A DNA stretch of 25,985 nt from CADEDV01 sp036383515. Its GTDB lineage: Bacteria > Bacteroidota > Bacteroidia > Chitinophagales > Chitinophagaceae. The first letter of the stretch is position 1. Every line of letters starts with the position of its first letter. Location: the NCBI GenBank assembly GCA_036383515.1, contig DASVOE010000128.1, forward strand, positions 1 through 25,985, read 5' to 3'. Positions 23,314-25,985 of this stretch are shown here, in pieces. The position numbers and the translations under genes were made by a program. Under the pieces are notes generated by a model that was not told the DNA's origin, did not search any database, and saw nothing but the letters and a program-made list of their open reading frames with translations.

Positions 23314-24340
23314 ATGAGAATAAAGTATCCGGTGAATTGGGTTTTGATTTTTTCAGGTGTTCATACGCTTTTGCTGTCACTTCTCTTCCTCTTGGTGTCC
23401 GTTGCATAAAACCTTCCTGTATTAAAAAAGGCTCATACACTTCTTCGAGTGTACCGGCTTCTTCACCTACTGCTGTTGCAATAGTTGTAATGCCGACCGG
23501 GCCTCCTTTAAATTTTTCAATGATTGTCAACAAAATCTTATTGTCCATATCATCAAGACCATACTCATCTACATTCAACGCTTTTAAGGCATGCTGGGTA
23601 ATTCCCAGGTCGATCTCTCCATCATTTAATACCTGGGCAAAATCTCTTACTCTTCTCAACAAACCATTGGCGATCCGGGGTGTGCCCCTGCTGCGACGAC
23701 CTATTTCAACAATAGCATCTTTCGAAATTTTTGTTCCTAAAATACCTGCAGAACGCTGAATGATCTTATTCAATGTTTCAGCGTTATAGTATTCTAACCT
23801 GGACTTGATAGCAAAACGGGAAAGTAAGGGCGCTGTCAATAAACCGCTTCTTGTAGTAGCGCCGATCAATGTAAAAGGATTTAAACTGAGTTGAATACTT
23901 CTTGCATTGGGGCCGCTATCAATCATGATATCAATACGGTAATCTTCCATAGCTGCATATAAATATTCTTCTACCACAGTACTCAACCGGTGAATCTCAT
24001 CAATAAATAAAACATCATTGGGTTGCAGGTTGGTAAGAAGGCCGGCGAGGTCACCCGGTTTCTCAATAACAGGCCCTGATGTTTCCCTGATGTTTACACC
24101 CAGTTCATTCGCCACGATCCTTGAGAGTGTTGTTTTACCCAAACCCGGGGGACCATGAAATAAAACATGGTCCAATGCTTCGCCCCTGATCTTTGCTGCT
24201 TTAATAAAGATGCGGAGGTTTTCTATTACCTGTGCCTGCCCGGAAAATTCCTCCATATGAGAAGGGCGGATATTATTTTCAAATTCTTTATCCGCAGGAC
24301 TTAGGGATGAAGCATCATTATTAAGATTGGGGTTTGCCAT
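23312..24340 (-). CDS. ruvB: Holliday junction branch-migration helicase RuvB
   Basis: The 342-residue AAA+ motor that drives RuvA-bound Holliday junctions during recombinational repair. It has the N-terminal RPSHMEEFSGQ block, Walker A GPPGLGKTT (63-71), TSGPVIEKPGDLAGLLT, Walker B VLFIDEIHRL (110-119), sensor 1 LIGATTRSGLL with the arginine finger in the following LSRF region, and the C-terminal winged helix (GGPVGITTIATAVGEEAGTLEEVYEPFLIQEGFMQRTPRGR). Length and order are normal. It ends next to the response-regulator terminator, convergent with it. ruvA and ruvC are not in the window. Confidence 0.97.
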   Translation of the reverse strand: MANPNLNNDASSLSPADKEFENNIRPSHMEEFSGQAQVIENLRIFIKAAKIRGEALDHVLFHGPPGLGKTTLSRIVANELGVNIRETSGPVIEKPGDLAGLLTNLQPNDVLFIDEIHRLSTVVEEYLYAAMEDYRIDIMIDSGPNARSIQLSLNPFTLIGATTRSGLLTAPLLSRFAIKSRLEYYNAETLNKIIQRSAGILGTKISKDAIVEIGRRSRGTPRIANGLLRRVRDFAQVLNDGEIDLGITQHALKALNVDEYGLDDMDNKILLTIIEKFKGGPVGITTIATAVGEEAGTLEEVYEPFLIQEGFMQRTPRGREVTAKAYEHLKKSKPNSPDTLFS

Positions 24341-24361
24341 GAACTTTTGTCTTGAAAATTG

Positions 24362-24390
24362 TAAAGCTAATTATTAATCAACAAAAACAA
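24362..24390 (-). promoter_or_regulatory. Candidate ruvB promoter
   Basis: On the minus strand TTG (24390-24388), 18 bases, then TAGCTTTA (24369-24362), one base off TAnnTTTG, about 21 bases before the ATG. Spacing and sequence fit the Bacteroidota consensus. Confidence 0.45.
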
Positions 24391-24494
24391 CCGGTTATGA
24401 AAATAGGGGTCACGGAGTTTCTAAGTTATCATAACACGCATTCATAGTTTTTAAAAAAGTAAATTATAAAATAACAACCCATCAACCGTGTTGC

Positions 24495-24502
24495 TATTTT
24501 TG
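24495..24502 (+). promoter_or_regulatory. Candidate -7 box (TATTTTTG) directly before the 97-residue protein gene
   Basis: TATTTTTG, then TGT, then the ATG at 24506. The three-base gap predicts a leaderless transcript and supports choosing this ATG over the in-frame GTG at 24488, which would lie upstream of the start point. Confidence 0.42.
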
Positions 24503-24505
24503 TGT

Positions 24506-24796
24506 ATGACCATTGACGAATTTAAAGAAAGCCTGTTATTACCTTCAGCACCCCAGGTTATTTCTAATCATCTCAAAGCACTCTGGTATGATGCGAAGGG
24601 CAATTGGGAGAAAGCACACACCATCATCCAGGATATAGAGGATAAAAATGCTGCATGGATACATGCTTATTTACACCGGAAAGAAGGTGATATCTTTAAT
24701 GCAGACTATTGGTATAGCCGTGCCGGAAGAAAAAGACCAGCACTGTCTTTACAAGAGGAATGGGAAACAATGGTAGAAAAGCTCATCCTTTATTGA
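24506..24796 (+). CDS. Small conserved-looking helical protein of unknown function
   Basis: 96 codons from the ATG at 24506 (MTIDEFKESLLLPSAPQVISNHLKALWYDAKG...). The sequence NWEKAHTIIQDIEDKNAAWIHAYLHRKEGDIFNADYWYSRAGR reads like one and a half helical tetratricopeptide-type hairpins, with the pattern W..AH...Q.....A.W.HA.LHR.EGD..NA.YWY.RAG.. that I associate with small uncharacterised bacterial proteins. There is no signal peptide. An upstream in-frame GTG is disfavoured because a promoter box lies between it and the ATG. The stop overlaps the convergent M23 gene by seven bases. Function unknown. Confidence 0.75.
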   Translation: MTIDEFKESLLLPSAPQVISNHLKALWYDAKGNWEKAHTIIQDIEDKNAAWIHAYLHRKEGDIFNADYWYSRAGRKRPALSLQEEWETMVEKLILY

Positions 24797-25506
24797 TCGC
24801 TCAATACATAACCTGCATATTGATTGATTTGTAAAATGAGATCAGGATCGGGGCAATTAGCGAGATATTTTTCTTTCTCCGATAATTTACAAACACCGGG
24901 ATAATCTCCTTCCCGGTTCTCGAGGTCAATGATCAACTGAAAATGAAGATGAGGAGGCCAGTGACCATTTTCAATAGCAATACCCAATTCGCCGATAATG
25001 TCACCGGCTTCCACCCGTTGACCTGCCTGCAGATCCCGGATAGAATTCATACTTAAATGACCGTATAACGTATGAAATACGAAACCATCCAGCTGATGCG
25101 ATAAAATCATAGTGGCGCCATAATCACCAAAGCTATTGTTGAAAGCAAAACTATGAACGATGCCATTTAATGGAGCTATAACAGCTGTATTGGGTTTACC
25201 CCAGATATCTATCCCGAGGTGTAAACGCCGGGGTTCATCTTCTTCATTCACTCCATCAAACACTCTGCTCCTGTTATAAAGAGGACGATGCTCTGCATAA
25301 CCTCCAACGCCATACCTGGCACCGGCATCTGCTAATTGTTTATTAATATAATGGGTATAATTGTTCGTATCATTCAAAAGATCATGGGTTATATCCGTAT
25401 TCTTTTCGGAAAAGTCAAGCAATAATAGTTTATCCTTTTGAGGAGAAAAGGGAACTATGGTAGCAAACGTATGCTGGTGGCTTTTTAATATATTTTCTAA
25501 TGGCAT
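24790..25506 (-). CDS. M23-family metallopeptidase without signal peptide
   Basis: 238 residues. The C-terminal half is a LytM/M23 domain with all zinc and catalytic positions: RRLHLGIDIWG (H96, D100), LYGHLS (H150) and HLHFQ (H186, H188), plus APLNGIVHSF and G.V..G..IG. The family usually cleaves peptidoglycan cross-links. The N-terminal half (about 1-90) is not recognised; it starts MPLENILKSHQH and has no signal peptide or membrane segment, so the enzyme appears cytoplasmic or exported by another route. The start is supported by a TAACTTTA near-box four bases upstream. It converges with, and overlaps by seven bases, the preceding small gene. Confidence 0.88.
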   Translation of the reverse strand: MPLENILKSHQHTFATIVPFSPQKDKLLLLDFSEKNTDITHDLLNDTNNYTHYINKQLADAGARYGVGGYAEHRPLYNRSRVFDGVNEEDEPRRLHLGIDIWGKPNTAVIAPLNGIVHSFAFNNSFGDYGATMILSHQLDGFVFHTLYGHLSMNSIRDLQAGQRVEAGDIIGELGIAIENGHWPPHLHFQLIIDLENREGDYPGVCKLSEKEKYLANCPDPDLILQINQYAGYVLSDQ

Positions 25507-25722
25507 AAACTAAAGTTACGAACCTGTATACAAAAAAAGAATACCCTTTTAGTGCCGGATGCTCCCTATTAATGTTGCAATACCCGGCTCCTGCAATGGC
25601 TGTCAGCCTTTTCCCAGCTGTCCTTACAAAGGATGATAATAGAATTTAACGAGGTAAATCTCCTATAGCCGGATCATAAGTTTTTCTTTTTAAAATATTT
25701 ATCCTGCCAGATCGTTTATATA

Positions 25723-25985
25723 ATGGTCTTCCCTTATCATTTAAAACGAATAAAACTGAAATACTTCAGTCTCATTTCCCCGCTAATAAGTTGCCTTTGT
25801 TTGGTGACAGCCGTTCCCGTTTCCGCACAGATGATCACCGGTGTCTGGAAAGGCAGGATCAATAAACAAAAAGTGGAAGTAAAGATCATCCAGCAGGGTG
25901 ATAGTCTTACCGGCACTTCTTATTATTATGAATCACCCGATCATTACCGGCGGTATAGTATTAAAGGATATTTTAATACTGCCAC
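25723..25985 (+). CDS. Exported hypothetical protein, N-terminal part (runs off the right edge)
   Basis: An open frame from the ATG at 25723 to the window end, about 87 codons. The N-terminus is basic (HLKRIKLKYF) followed by a hydrophobic stretch (SLISPLISCLCLVTAVPVSA) ending at a likely signal peptidase site before Q. The mature part begins MITGVWKGRINKQKVEVKIIQQGDSL and continues GTSYYY...HYRRYSIKGYF, a beta-rich pattern of the kind seen in Bacteroidota exported proteins that begin with an ITG.W.G.I repeat. Function unknown; the C-terminus lies outside. The next downstream ATG (25828) would remove the signal peptide, so 25723 is preferred. The preceding 216 bases are noncoding with nothing I can name. 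Confidence 0.65.
   Translation, partial: MVFPYHLKRIKLKYFSLISPLISCLCLVTAVPVSAQMITGVWKGRINKQKVEVKIIQQGDSLTGTSYYYESPDHYRRYSIKGYFNTA

Overview
The window looks like a chromosomal segment of a Bacteroidota species, most likely of the Chitinophagaceae/Sphingobacteriia type. This rests on moderate-to-low GC, almost no Shine-Dalgarno sequences, repeated TAnnTTTG promoter elements (the Bacteroidota -7 box), a TonB-dependent receptor with a carboxypeptidase-regulatory-like N-terminus, and family-typical proteins. The assignment comes from pattern recognition, not a database search.

Layout. Position 1-100 is the C-terminal tail of an IS110-type transposase. Leftward genes follow: a YpfJ-type zinc metallopeptidase (239-1093), a TonB-dependent receptor (1223-3385), a small Cys-rich exported protein (3441-3752) and an AraC regulator with a Cys cluster (3998-4939). 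A MITE-like 176-bp insertion flanked by 17-bp direct repeats separates the last two. Rightward are lpxA (5111-5917) and an overlapping ABC ATPase (5898-6515). Next is a leftward multidrug-efflux operon, tetR-tolC-hlyD-MFS (6609-11275), with a clear promoter/operator in front of tetR. Alanine dehydrogenase and tsaE run leftward. A copper-type P1B ATPase (13277-15415) and a RecQ helicase (15568-17511) run rightward.

From 17512 to 19340 lies an AT-rich accessory patch. It holds three small genes: one with an ExoX-C-terminal-like domain and two unrecognised. They are followed by related long palindromic elements (18108-18330, 19231-about 19274) in a gene-element-gene-gene-element order like recombining gene cassettes. 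This is the best candidate for something undescribed.

The rest is mostly housekeeping: a small-molecule methyltransferase (leftward), a HerA-like DUF853 ATPase and a GroES-like protein (leftward, probably co-transcribed), an OmpR-type response regulator with no kinase beside it (rightward, strong terminator), ruvB (leftward), a small conserved-looking protein (rightward), a cytoplasmic-looking M23 peptidase (leftward), and the start of an exported protein running off the right edge.

Functional themes are envelope biology (lipid A acylation, efflux, TonB uptake, peptidoglycan peptidase), metal handling (the Cys-rich AraC/exported-protein/TonB set and the P1B ATPase, which are not adjacent) and DNA repair (RecQ, RuvB). 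No rRNA, tRNA or CRISPR array was seen. No gap between genes exceeds 300 bases; the longest are 1-238 (apart from the IS fragment), 3753-3997, 18099-18338 and 25507-25722.
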